Shown here in pieces: positions 1-6,199 of a stretch of 9,313 nucleotides of DNA. The stretch is taken from contig JBFWIM010000075.1 in assembly GCA_050255995.1 (NCBI GenBank), forward strand, positions 1 to 9,313. Reading direction: 5' to 3'. This DNA is from Intestinibacillus sp050255995. GTDB lineage: Bacteria > Bacillota > Clostridia > Oscillospirales > Butyricicoccaceae. The position numbers and the translations under genes were made by a program. Within the stretch, counting starts at the first letter, position 1. Every line of letters starts with the position of its first letter. The notes beneath the pieces were generated by a model. The model searched no databases and had not been told where the DNA came from. It was given only the letters and a program-made list of their open reading frames with translations.

Positions 1-309
1 GATCACGGCATTCTTCATGACCACGATGCCAATCGGCAATGTGCCGAATATCTGTCCGCCATTTTCCTTGTCCTCGGCTTCGATCGTCGGGATGTCGACG
101 ATCATAAGCACCTGTTCCTCTTCCGACTCCACACGCGAGCTTTCCTCCGGGTCAAGGGCCGCGAGGACAAAATCCTCCTCGACCGACAGCGTGTCCACGA
201 TATACTCAATTTCCTCGCGGGAAGGGTGCACCATATTGATCCAGCAGCCCTCGGCAAAGCTCTCCAGCTTTTCGATTTTGCTGCCGATCGTCTTGTAGTA
301 TTCGATCAT
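1..309 (-). CDS. CorA-family divalent cation (Mg2+) transporter, N-terminal part, truncated by window edge
   Basis: The reading frame starts at an ATG at 309 and runs off the left edge, giving 103 residues. It opens MIEYYKTIGSKIEKLESF, followed by GCWINMVHPSREEIEYI at 21-37, a DFVLAALDPEESSRVE segment at 46-61, VLMIVDIPTIEAE at 67-79 and FGTLPIGIVVMKNAVI at 88-103. This layout matches the soluble N-terminal domain of clostridial CorA-like transporters: a W(I/V)N(L/M) strand, then 'DEEERSR', then 'PIGII'. The C-terminal transmembrane helices and the GMN selectivity motif lie outside the window, so transport of Mg2+ specifically (rather than Co2+, Ni2+ or Zn2+) is not shown. AGGAG ends only 2 nt before the ATG, which is unusually close; AAAGG at 318-322 is an alternative ribosome site. 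The gene follows a terminator and its own structured leader, so it is probably regulated separately from ftsZ. Confidence 0.82.
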   Translation of the reverse strand, partial: MIEYYKTIGSKIEKLESFAEGCWINMVHPSREEIEYIVDTLSVEEDFVLAALDPEESSRVESEEEQVLMIVDIPTIEAEDKENGGQIFGTLPIGIVVMKNAVI

Positions 310-311
310 TG

Positions 312-411
312 CTCCTGCCTTTCCGCGGCAGGTTCACGGGGTTCTACTGCCGCCAGTTCCTTTTATTTTCCATTTTATACTTCGCGGTTCCGGACTCACG
401 GCAGAATCCCC
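312..411 (-). promoter_or_regulatory. Structured leader of the corA-like gene with mutually exclusive stems over the RBS
   Basis: Read on the minus strand, the leader has four complementary segments: A = CTGCCG (404-399), B = GCGGCAG (353-347), C = CCTGCCGC (332-325) and D = GGCAGG (319-314). A:B forms 6 bp and can be closed by GGGG (411-408) with CCCC (341-338). C:D forms a 6-bp hairpin with a 7-nt loop, and D overlaps the Shine-Dalgarno AGGAG (316-312). B:C forms 7 bp and would exclude both other stems, freeing the ribosome site. The pairings are seen directly in the sequence; the regulatory role and any ligand are inference. I do not recognise the M-box or another named Mg2+ or metal riboswitch. 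A weak -10-like TATAAA (379-374) has no good -35. Confidence 0.4.
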
Positions 412-441
412 CCTTTTTTATCCAATTTTTTTGACAAGCAC

Positions 442-473
442 TAAAACAGCCCTTTCTATTACAAAAGAGCTGT
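442..473 (-). terminator. Likely intrinsic terminator after ftsZ
   Basis: On the minus strand, ACAGCTCTTT (473-464) pairs over 10 bp, with one T-G wobble, with AAAGGGCTGT (455-446) around the 8-nt loop TGTAATAG. The T of the last base pair is followed by TTTAG, so the U-tract is short (TTTT in all) but present. It lies 20 nt past the ftsZ stop. It probably ends most transcripts of the dcw operon and separates ftsZ from the corA-like gene. The short U-tract makes partial read-through plausible. Confidence 0.65.
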
Positions 474-493
474 AAAGCTATGTATTTTAGTTG

Positions 494-1651
494 TTATCTG
501 CCCCGGCCGAAAATTGTAAGAATTTCTTCAAACGCTTTGTCTTCCTGGTCCTCTGTCTGCGGCCGCGCCGCCTGTCCCGCTTCCGCCGCAACCGCGCTCT
601 GCTGCTGCGCCGTCACATTCTGCTGCGCCGCGGTATACAGCGTCGCGGAGCTCTGCGCAGGCTCGGTCTTTGTACCCGCAGCCGCTGCGTTAGGGGTCTT
701 ATCAAATCCGGTCGCGATAACGACAACGCGGATTTCATCATCCAGCTCATCATCGATGGAAGCGCCGAAGATGATGTGCGCATCCGGATGCGCGGCCGCC
801 TGTACCATGCCTGCCGCGATCTCGATTTCGTCGAGGCCGATGTCGGACGAGCCCGTGATCGACAGAATGACGCCGTGCGCCGCATCGATCGAGGTTTCCA
901 GCAACGGGCTGGAAATCGCCATTTTGGCGGCCTCGGCCGCCTTGTCCTTGCCAGCAGCCTTGCCGGTGCCGATATGCGCATAGCCTGCGTCCTTCATGAC
1001 GGAGGTGACGTCGGCAAAGTCCAGATTGATGAAGCCGGGCACCGTAATCAGCTCGGAAATATTGGCGACTGCCTGACGGAGCACGCCGTCAGCAATATCA
1101 AACGCATTTTTAAAGGTGATTTTCTGCTCGGAAACAAACTTCAGACGCTCATTTGGAATGATAACCAGCGAATCGACATTCTCCCGCAGGGCGTCAATGC
1201 CGCCCAGCGCCTGTTCGATGCGCTTTTTCCCTTCAAAATTAAAGGGGCGTGTAACGACACCGACCGTCAGGATACCCATCTGCCGGGCAATCTGCGCCAC
1301 GACCGGTGCGCCGCCCGTACCGGTACCGCCGCCCATACCGGCGGTGATGAATACCATATTGGTACCCTCAAGCGCCTTGGCGATCTCCTCACGGCTCTCT
1401 TCCGCAGCCTTACGGCCGATCTCAGGGTTGGAACCCGCTCCCTGGCCCTTGGTCAGCTTCTCGCCAACCTGAATTTTCACCGTCGCGGCGGAATAGTTGA
1501 GCGCCTGCTTGTCTGTATTGATTGCGATGAATTCGACGCCCTGCACGCCGCCGGTGATCATGCGGTTTACCGCGTTGTTGCCGCCGCCGCCAACGCCGAT
1601 GACCTTAATGGTTACGACATTGTCCATCCCCGTTTCAAATTCAAAACCCAT
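494..1651 (-). CDS. ftsZ: Cell division GTPase FtsZ
   Basis: This is the tubulin-like GTPase that polymerises into the Z-ring at midcell. The protein is 385 residues from the chosen start. It has IKVIGVGGGGNNAVNRM at 15-31, the nucleotide-binding signature GMGGGTGTGGAP at 105-116, and the T7 synergy loop NLDFADV at 209-215. The core ends near 316 and is followed by a Q/A/T-rich linker and the tail EEILTIFGRGR at 375-385. An ATG 15 bases upstream (1666) lengthens the frame by five residues, but it has no ribosome site. GGAGG (1664-1660) overlaps that upstream ATG and lies 8 nt before the ATG at 1651, and the resulting N-terminus MGFEFETGMD fits the clostridial family. The gene lies 35 nt after sbp. 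No ftsA precedes it, so membrane anchoring presumably uses another partner such as SepF. The C-terminal tail lacks the proline of the usual D-I-P-x-F-L peptide. Confidence 0.97.
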   Translation of the reverse strand: MGFEFETGMDNVVTIKVIGVGGGGNNAVNRMITGGVQGVEFIAINTDKQALNYSAATVKIQVGEKLTKGQGAGSNPEIGRKAAEESREEIAKALEGTNMVFITAGMGGGTGTGGAPVVAQIARQMGILTVGVVTRPFNFEGKKRIEQALGGIDALRENVDSLVIIPNERLKFVSEQKITFKNAFDIADGVLRQAVANISELITVPGFINLDFADVTSVMKDAGYAHIGTGKAAGKDKAAEAAKMAISSPLLETSIDAAHGVILSITGSSDIGLDEIEIAAGMVQAAAHPDAHIIFGASIDDELDDEIRVVVIATGFDKTPNAAAAGTKTEPAQSSATLYTAAQQNVTAQQQSAVAAEAGQAARPQTEDQEDKAFEEILTIFGRGR

Positions 1652-1686
1652 TCTGCCGTCCTCCATAAAATGGTACTTATTATTCG

Positions 1687-2136
1687 TTAAAGCGTGTCCT
1701 GTTTTGTATTGTCATCGTCCCCGCTGCCGTCCGGGGGGAACGTCCTTTTGAACTTTTTAAGTTGCAGGAGAGGCTTGTCCCCTATCTCTTTAATTTTAAC
1801 CCCATTGCCGTTTTTTTGCAATATCGAATGCTGTATCTTTGCGAGATTATTAAAAATTCGTGTGCCAAAGTACACAATTGCCGCAAGTGAGAAGTCCACA
1901 CCAAGCTTGACGCCCGCGAAAGTCAGCACCATTGCAAGAATCGTGTTGATAAAAAAACCGAACACGAAAGCCCGCACGTCAAACTTGCGGTGCACCTGTG
2001 CCGCGATGCCGCCGAACAGCGTATTGCACGCCGCGAGCAGACCGATCGCCAGAAACGGCGTGAAGGAAGGCGGCAGGTTTTGCGGAACCAGCACGCCGCA
2101 GAGAACGCCAATGAGCACCGCGAAAAAAATCAGCAT
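1687..2136 (-). CDS. sbp: Small basic membrane protein Sbp (DUF1290)
   Basis: This is a 149-residue integral membrane protein of the DUF1290 / small basic protein family, which is nearly always found between divIB/DUF881 genes and ftsZ (or ftsA) in Bacillota and Actinobacteria. Its biochemical role is not established. Hydrophobic segments are at about 1-19, 25-46, 55-75 and 80-92, with LFGGIAAQVHRKFDVRAFVFGF and YFGTRIFNNLAKIQ as the recognisable conserved parts. The remaining 50 or so residues form a soluble K- and D-rich tail ending in GSGDDDNTKQDTL. This makes the protein longer than the roughly 110-120 residues I expect for the family. GGGAGGA (2149-2143) sits 6-7 nt before the ATG and inside the end of the DUF881 gene, whose stop codon is only 3 nt away, so the two genes are probably translationally coupled. 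Confidence 0.85.
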   Translation of the reverse strand: MLIFFAVLIGVLCGVLVPQNLPPSFTPFLAIGLLAACNTLFGGIAAQVHRKFDVRAFVFGFFINTILAMVLTFAGVKLGVDFSLAAIVYFGTRIFNNLAKIQHSILQKNGNGVKIKEIGDKPLLQLKKFKRTFPPDGSGDDDNTKQDTL

Positions 2137-2139
2137 GGT

Positions 2140-2892
2140 TTATCCTCCCTCGCTCGCCGTCTGTTCGGATTTGACCGGCTCCGCATATTTAAATTCCAGC
2201 CCTCCGGTGTATCCCGCGATCATAAGATCGAGCGATTTGCTCACGCTCACCTGAATGCCCCAGATTTTCAGGGAATCTACCACGCCCTGGCGCATATACA
2301 TGGCATTGTACAGCTCGTCCGCGTTGCCGATTGCCGTGATGGTATATGGCGCGGAGTAGCGGTTGTTGTTTACGTTTACCATCGCGCCGACACAGCGGAT
2401 CTCGCTGCGGGCGGTCAGCCGCTCGCCGTTGATCGCAATGGCCTCGGCGCCCGCGTTGCGCAGCTCGTTAATGACCTTGAGCAGGTCTTCATCATGGATG
2501 ACGTAATAGTTTTCATCCGCTCCGGTCGTGTTGGTCCAATTGGAATCGCTCAGCTTAATCGTAACGCCCGGCCCATGCACCGTAGATTCTCCGGACAGAA
2601 TCATCGTCTGCTCCAGTCTTTGCGAGAGTACGCGCGACATGCCGCCCGCCTCCTCAGCCTGGTCGGAAAACGCCTGCAATTCGTCCTTATATTCGAGCAA
2701 CTGCTTGAGCAGCGCCTCGTTTTTTTCCTGTTCCGAATCAAGCTGCGCCTGTAACTGATCGGCGCGCGCCTTGGCGGTATTGTTCGTCACGCCGCCCGAA
2801 GCGGTGACGCTGCGCATCTGCCATGTCAGCGCAAAAGCCAGCAGCATGCAGATCAGCGCGATGGCGATCGTACCTTTCGTTTTTGTTTTCAT
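2140..2892 (-). CDS. DUF881 membrane protein (YlxW/YlxX-like)
   Basis: The start at 2892 gives 250 residues: a short basic N-terminus (MKTKTKG), one membrane helix at about 8-26, a coiled-coil-like stretch at about 40-82 rich in Q, E, K and L, and an extracytoplasmic DUF881 domain from about 85. Family marks are VHGPGVTIKLSDS (105-117), YVIHDEDLLKVINELRNAGA (130-149), AIAINGERLTARSEIRCVG (151-169) and RYSAPYTITAIG (178-189). The frame extends 33 codons upstream to 2991, but that extension lies inside ftsQ and lacks the membrane signal. The ATG at 2892 follows GGGAAGGGA, 16 nt after the ftsQ stop. Family members sit beside divIB and sbp in Bacillota, and a role in division or the envelope is inferred only from this context. 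Many relatives have two tandem DUF881 genes; here there is one. Confidence 0.88.
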   Translation of the reverse strand: MKTKTKGTIAIALICMLLAFALTWQMRSVTASGGVTNNTAKARADQLQAQLDSEQEKNEALLKQLLEYKDELQAFSDQAEEAGGMSRVLSQRLEQTMILSGESTVHGPGVTIKLSDSNWTNTTGADENYYVIHDEDLLKVINELRNAGAEAIAINGERLTARSEIRCVGAMVNVNNNRYSAPYTITAIGNADELYNAMYMRQGVVDSLKIWGIQVSVSKSLDLMIAGYTGGLEFKYAEPVKSEQTASEGG

Positions 2893-2908
2893 GTGATTCC
2901 CTTCCCGT

Positions 2909-3865
2909 TTAAGCCGCGTCGCCGGATGCTTCCGGCAGTTGTTGGCTTGTTGGTGCCTTGGAGGCAGTATCCTGCTTCGGTTGGACGGCATTCTGCTGTG
3001 AATCCTGCGCCATCGTGTCCGCCGTATCCTGGGCCGGCGCGGCAGCCGACCCTGCGGAAGCCGCGACCGATTCCTTGGTCCCGGGTCGGAACCGCGCGCG
3101 CGTTTCGTCGGTCAGGTCGATGACGCCGATATCTGAAGGAGAAAGCCGCTCATCCACAACGGCCTTTAGAAAACGGAGTTTGCGTTCCAAATCCAGAACG
3201 GAACCGAAATGCACATCGAACCGCCCTTGATAGCCTACCCGAATATCGGCCAGCGAATTCATGTTGATAAAATTGACGTCCTTCATAATCCCGGCTTCCG
3301 CCAACGCACCCAGCAGCGTAAACAGCTGGTTGTTTGCGTCGACCCGGCTGTCCAGATTTCGGCCAATTACTGTATCGGTAACCGAGATGCCCGCAACGAC
3401 GGGCATCTGCCCGATTCCGTCCGAGGCAACCTGCTCCAGCAGCTTGCCGTTTTGATCAACCAGCACATATCCGTCTCCGGCCTGGAGCGCCGCGCGCGCC
3501 GTGCATTCCGTTACCGAAAGCACCAGCGTGTCGGGCAGCCTGCGCCGTACGCGCACCTGATCCAGATACGGATAGTTTGCAAACAGCCTGCTGATGCCGG
3601 CAGTCTTTCCCCAGAAAAAGAGGTTGTCCCCTTTTTGTACGCCCAGCGTCTGCCGCAGCTCGTCCGCCGAATAGCGGGTATCGCCTTCCACTTCAACCGT
3701 ATCCACCTTGAAGAAGACCGTCAGCGCGAGCGCGCCCGCGCCAAAGATCAGCAGCAGGCACAGCAGGCGGTACAGCATCCGCGCAAAGCGGCGGCGGCGC
3801 GTCTGACGACGCACACGCACCGAGCGGTTATGTCTCTGCCGCGCCGGGCTTCTGCGCCGCGCCAT
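2909..3865 (-). CDS. ftsQ: Cell division protein FtsQ/DivIB
   Basis: A bitopic divisome scaffold that binds the FtsL/FtsB-type proteins outside the membrane. It has 318 residues. Residues 1-30 are a strongly Arg-rich cytoplasmic tail, and 31-52 are the membrane helix. FKVDTVEVEGDTRYSADEL (52-70) begins the POTRA domain, which contains KGDNLFFW (78-85) and ends near LVLSVTE (114-120). The beta domain follows to about 262, with YVLVDQNGKLL at 133-143 and DIGVIDLTDE at 245-254. The last 55 or so residues are low-complexity A/Q/T/S/D and look disordered. The ATG overlaps the murG stop by one base (TAATG), which supports this start and translational coupling. The cysteine at 36 lies in the membrane helix. 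Whether DivIB or FtsQ is the better name depends on partners not seen here. Confidence 0.92.
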   Translation of the reverse strand: MARRRSPARQRHNRSVRVRRQTRRRRFARMLYRLLCLLLIFGAGALALTVFFKVDTVEVEGDTRYSADELRQTLGVQKGDNLFFWGKTAGISRLFANYPYLDQVRVRRRLPDTLVLSVTECTARAALQAGDGYVLVDQNGKLLEQVASDGIGQMPVVAGISVTDTVIGRNLDSRVDANNQLFTLLGALAEAGIMKDVNFINMNSLADIRVGYQGRFDVHFGSVLDLERKLRFLKAVVDERLSPSDIGVIDLTDETRARFRPGTKESVAASAGSAAAPAQDTADTMAQDSQQNAVQPKQDTASKAPTSQQLPEASGDAA

Positions 3866-4986
3866 TACCGCACGGCCTCCAGAATGTGCCGGTAAATTTT
3901 CTCCGATGCGTCGAGCGCGGCCAGCTTTGCCGCGCTTCGGCTCATTTGGAGGCGTTTTTCATCGTCTGCCAGCAGCGCAAGCGTCATATCATAGAGTTTT
4001 TGGGGCGTGCATTCCGGCTCGGTAATCACATGGCACGCGCCCGCCTTTTCCAGAGCACGCGCGTTTTTCTCCTGGTGGTTTTCCGCGACATAGGGAGAGG
4101 GTACCATGATGGACGGCCTGCCAAGCGCACACAACTCACCGATGGTCGCCGCCCCCGCGCGGCAAATCACCAGATCGGCCGCCGCCATCATATCCGCCAT
4201 ATTATAAATGTATTCTGTAAGCTGTAAATTAGGATGCGCCGCAAGATCCGCGCCCTTTTGGGCAGCCAGTTCCGGCATCCATTGGTACGCCGCCGTGCCG
4301 GTCGCATGCACATGGCGGTAGTTTACATTGTCTGCGGCCTCGAGCGCGAGCATGCCTGCCATGTGGCGGTTCATATAGAGCGCGCCCATGGAGCCCCAAA
4401 AGGATACAACGAGCTTTTGCTCGCCAAGCCCCAGCGTCTTTCTCGCCTGTTCCCGGTTCGCGAACACGATTTCGCCGCGCACGGGCGCGCCGGTCAGGTG
4501 AATGTTCGGCCGGTCTCCCAGCAGCTTTTTCGCCTCTTCAAAACAGACCAGCACGCGGTCGGCTTTCGGCGCAAGCATCTTGGTAACCTTACCCGGCAGC
4601 GCGTTGACCTCAAGCAACACCGTTGGAATGCCGAGCTTCTGCGCGGCGGAAACAACGGGAAAACTCGCATAGCCTCCGCAGCCGATCACGCAGTCCGGCT
4701 TTGCCGCGCGCAGCAGTTTCTTGGCTTTGCCGACCGCGGTGGCCGCCTTGCGCACCGCGCCGATGTTGTGCACGATGTCGGCGGGCTTCAGGCTGCGGCG
4801 CAGGCCGGCAATATCAATCGTGTCGAGCGGATATCCCTCGCGCGGCACCAGTCTGGATTCAATGCCCGACGCCGTGCCCGCAAATCGGATTTCGGTATCG
4901 GGCCGTTTACTCTGGAAGTAACGCGCAATGGCGAGGCCGGGGGTCACGTGGCCGCCCGTGCCGCCGCCGGTAATGTACAATTTCAT
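3865..4986 (-). CDS. murG: UDP-GlcNAc:lipid I GlcNAc transferase MurG
   Basis: A peripheral membrane GT-B glycosyltransferase (family GT28) that adds GlcNAc to lipid I, giving lipid II. It has 373 residues, about the family norm. The N-terminal acceptor domain starts with ITGGGTGGHVTPGLA (5-19) and includes GCGGYASFP (102-110). The C-terminal donor domain has LTGAPVR (164-170), ICRAGAATIGELCALGRPSI (274-293) and SPYVAENHQEKNA (297-309), with the conserved Glu 284 and His-Gln 304-305. Two usually firm motifs differ. HEQN is LEVN at 125-128, with the His replaced by Leu, and the GGS(Q/L)GA loop is FWGSMGA at 196-202. The ATG at 4986 follows GGAAAGG with about 10 nt spacing, 32 nt after the ftsW stop. 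The 3' end overlaps ftsQ by one base. Confidence 0.96.
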   Translation of the reverse strand: MKLYITGGGTGGHVTPGLAIARYFQSKRPDTEIRFAGTASGIESRLVPREGYPLDTIDIAGLRRSLKPADIVHNIGAVRKAATAVGKAKKLLRAAKPDCVIGCGGYASFPVVSAAQKLGIPTVLLEVNALPGKVTKMLAPKADRVLVCFEEAKKLLGDRPNIHLTGAPVRGEIVFANREQARKTLGLGEQKLVVSFWGSMGALYMNRHMAGMLALEAADNVNYRHVHATGTAAYQWMPELAAQKGADLAAHPNLQLTEYIYNMADMMAAADLVICRAGAATIGELCALGRPSIMVPSPYVAENHQEKNARALEKAGACHVITEPECTPQKLYDMTLALLADDEKRLQMSRSAAKLAALDASEKIYRHILEAVR

Positions 4987-5018
4987 GATGAGTGAACCTT
5001 TCCAGGGGGTATTTAGAA

Positions 5019-6167
5019 CTATCCGGTGTTATCCACCGTCATAAATCTCGAAATATTAAGCAGAATACCGATCTCACCGAGCTGCATGAGCAAGGCGGTA
5101 CCGCCGTAGCTGAAAAACGGCAGCGACGCGCCGGTGACCGGGAAAATGCCTGTGATGACGCAGAGGTTCATCAGGGTCTGAATCGCGAGCTTTGCGGTGA
5201 TGCCGGTTGCCAGCAGGCAGCCAAACTTATCCCGTGAGGATCGCGCGATGTAGAAGCCACGGAAAATCAGATAGGCGAACAGCAGCATGACAAGCACCGC
5301 GCCAATCAGCCCCAGCTCCTCGCAGAAAGCGGAAAAGACAAAATCATTCTGCGGCTCGGGCAGATACAGGTGCTTCTGGCGTCCATTCCCCAGCCCCAGC
5401 CCGAACAGACCTCCCGAGCCGATCGCCACCTGGCTGTTCGCGCCCTGCCAGCCATCGCCGCGCAGGTCGATAAACGGATCCAGCCAGACGCGGATGCGGT
5501 CCATCGCATAGGGTTTTATTTTTAGATATGCGATGAATGCGGCAGGGCCGCAGACGATTGGAATCAGGATAACCCAGAGCCGCATGCCGCCGACAAACAG
5601 CATCACGCCGCCGATCAGGAAGATAATCATGGTCGCGGACATATGGGGTTCGAGAATCAGCAGCCCTGCAACCGTGACCAGCATGACGCCATAGGGCCAG
5701 ATCAGCCCCCGAAGCGTGCGGACAGAGTTCGGATTGCGGGCAATGTAATATGCGAAAGAAACAACAATCGCAACTTTCATGACTTCTGATGGCTGGAACC
5801 CAAAGGGGCCGAGGTCGATCCAGCGCGTCGCGCCCTTGACCTTCATGCCGATAAACGGCGTAACCGCCAGCAGGCCGTAAGAAAGGATCAGCAGCGGCTT
5901 TTGAAAGCGCGCGTAAACGCGGTAATTGACTCCCGAAACAAACCACATGATCCCGAGGCCGGCCGCCGCGAAGATCGCCTGCCGTTTGATATAATAGAGC
6001 GGATCATTAAATTGATACATCGCGTTCGAATAGCTTGCGGTGAACAGGGCTATCAGCCCCGTCGCCATGAGCATGAGCACGATTAGCAGCGTCGGGCTGT
6101 CCACCGTACGCCGGCGCGGTGTTTCGCGGATCTGACGTTCAATGAGCTGCGTGGATCTTGCCGGCAC
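5019..6167 (-). CDS. ftsW: SEDS peptidoglycan glycosyltransferase FtsW/SpoVE
   Basis: A polytopic SEDS-family polymerase that joins lipid II into glycan strands with a partner class B PBP at the septum. It has 382 residues and about ten hydrophobic segments from residue 26 onward. Family motifs in order are KGATRWIDLGPFGFQPSE (111-128), EPHMSATM (173-180), GLFGLGLGNGRQKHLYLPEP (253-272), NDFVFSAFCEELG (274-286) and PVTGASLPFFSYGGTALL (343-360). Asp 275 corresponds to the essential acidic residue of SEDS proteins in the large extracytoplasmic loop. The start is GTG at 6167, preceded by AAGGGGG at about 6 nt; no in-frame ATG precedes the first membrane segment. FtsW and SpoVE cannot be told apart from this sequence alone. 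The gene begins 32 nt after mraY, where murD would usually lie. Confidence 0.95.
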   Translation of the reverse strand: MPARSTQLIERQIRETPRRRTVDSPTLLIVLMLMATGLIALFTASYSNAMYQFNDPLYYIKRQAIFAAAGLGIMWFVSGVNYRVYARFQKPLLILSYGLLAVTPFIGMKVKGATRWIDLGPFGFQPSEVMKVAIVVSFAYYIARNPNSVRTLRGLIWPYGVMLVTVAGLLILEPHMSATMIIFLIGGVMLFVGGMRLWVILIPIVCGPAAFIAYLKIKPYAMDRIRVWLDPFIDLRGDGWQGANSQVAIGSGGLFGLGLGNGRQKHLYLPEPQNDFVFSAFCEELGLIGAVLVMLLFAYLIFRGFYIARSSRDKFGCLLATGITAKLAIQTLMNLCVITGIFPVTGASLPFFSYGGTALLMQLGEIGILLNISRFMTVDNTG

Positions 6168-6199
6168 AGGCGTCCCCCTTTCTCCATGCGTTTACGGTT

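Noticed and set aside
310..411. M-box (Mg2+) riboswitch upstream of the corA-like gene
   Set aside because: I could not find the conserved M-box core sequences, and the leader is shorter. The pairing pattern is reported as an unassigned structured leader instead.
431..436. TTGACA on the plus strand as a -35 box of an antisense promoter
   Set aside because: No acceptable -10 lies 16-18 nt downstream, and no plus-strand gene follows.
491..1690. Long plus-strand open frame (399 codons) opposite ftsZ
   Set aside because: It is a shadow of ftsZ in GC-rich DNA. The translation is Arg/His/Leu-rich with no recognisable domain, and the opposite strand encodes an unmistakable FtsZ.
2893..2991. Upstream extension of the DUF881 frame by 33 codons
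   Set aside because: It overlaps ftsQ, adds an Arg/His-rich stretch with no family match, and the ATG at 2892 has a ribosome site and directly precedes the membrane helix.
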